Origin: Mesorhizobium sp. WSM2240
GTDB lineage: Bacteria; Pseudomonadota; Alphaproteobacteria; Rhizobiales; Rhizobiaceae
DNA: 64,000 nucleotides
Direction of reading: 5' to 3'
Assembly (NCBI RefSeq): GCF_040438645.1
Contig: NZ_CP159253.1
Coordinates: forward strand, 124,001 to 188,000
Under the pieces are notes generated by a model. It saw nothing but the letters and a program-made list of their open reading frames with translations, was not told where the DNA came from and searched no databases. Position numbers and translations under genes: made by a program. Shown here piece after piece: positions 63,919-64,000 of the stretch (the stretch's first letter is position 1; each line of letters opens with the position of its first letter).

Positions 63919-64000
63919 AGGTGCCTTCCTCCTTGACTGCAGCCCAGCTCACTGAAGCGCTCCGGCTGTAGCTGAGCTACTTTTTCTACTGCGCCGGATC

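Noticed and set aside
1-64000. tRNA genes, rRNA genes, CRISPR arrays, intact insertion sequences or phage genes
   Set aside because: None was recognised on reading both strands; the only long repeat is the XRE gene pair.

Overview
The window reads as part of the chromosome or a large replicon of a methylotrophic alphaproteobacterium of the Rhizobiales, most like a Phyllobacteriaceae (Mesorhizobium/Aminobacter type). The evidence is high-GC, tightly packed genes; a complete set of serine-cycle genes that includes the diagnostic malate thiokinase pair and malyl-CoA lyase; the indirect N-methylglutamate (NMG) route for methylamine; and a malonate locus of the rhizobial type. No rRNA, tRNA, CRISPR array or intact insertion sequence was seen. 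The species call is inference.

Layout. 1-1.4 kb: the end of a pantothenate operon (panB, panC cut by the window edge). 1.7-6.1 kb (minus): a two-gene NAD-linked formate dehydrogenase (fdh1B-fdh1A). 6.4-13.0 kb (plus): a serine-cycle operon, sgaA-mclA-mtkA-mtkB-hprA-gck. 13.1-13.9 kb: an XRE/cupin regulator. 14.2-23.9 kb (plus): the NMG methylamine operon mgsABC-gmaS-mgdABCD. 24.1-26.7 kb (minus): folD-fhs. 27.0-28.7 kb (minus): an APC transporter. 29.1-30.8 kb: a LuxR-type regulator, then a second XRE/cupin regulator nearly identical in DNA to the first. 30.8-36.0 kb (minus): a dimethylamine monooxygenase operon dmmD-A-B-C followed by folC. 36.2-36.6 kb: an unrecognised small gene. 37.0-41.8 kb (plus): ppc-glyA-luxR2, which complete the serine cycle. 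42.2-44.5 kb (plus): an APC permease preceded by three very small membrane proteins, ending at a strong terminator. 44.5-47.1 kb: unknown genes and an ECF41 sigma factor with its carboxymuconolactone-decarboxylase partner. 47.4-54.1 kb: malonate uptake and use (matP-Q-M TRAP transporter, matA, matB, divergent matR). 54.3-64 kb: an accessory region of membrane and stress-type genes with clear decay (a frameshifted epimerase/SPW/VKOR gene and an nfeD joined by deletion to a slipin remnant).

How it works together: dimethylamine is demethylated by DmmABC, with DmmD probably passing the formaldehyde unit to tetrahydrofolate. The resulting methylamine goes through GmaS and NMG synthase to N-methylglutamate, and NMG dehydrogenase releases methylene-tetrahydrofolate. 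FolD and Fhs interconvert methylene-, methenyl- and formyl-tetrahydrofolate and formate. Formate is oxidised by Fdh1, and methylene-tetrahydrofolate enters the serine cycle through GlyA.

The most notable unexplained features are: (i) a 15-bp inverted repeat of form TTTnC-TnnnG-GnRAA in front of the methylamine operon, both XRE genes and both transporter units, with diverged copies before dmm, suggesting one C1-amine regulon; (ii) two orphan LuxR-family regulators whose receiver domains lack the phospho-accepting Asp; (iii) the permease with three tiny membrane partners; (iv) a 543-bp, about 99% identical direct repeat flanking the whole 17-kb methylamine module; and (v) several stacked inverted repeats in front of ppc.
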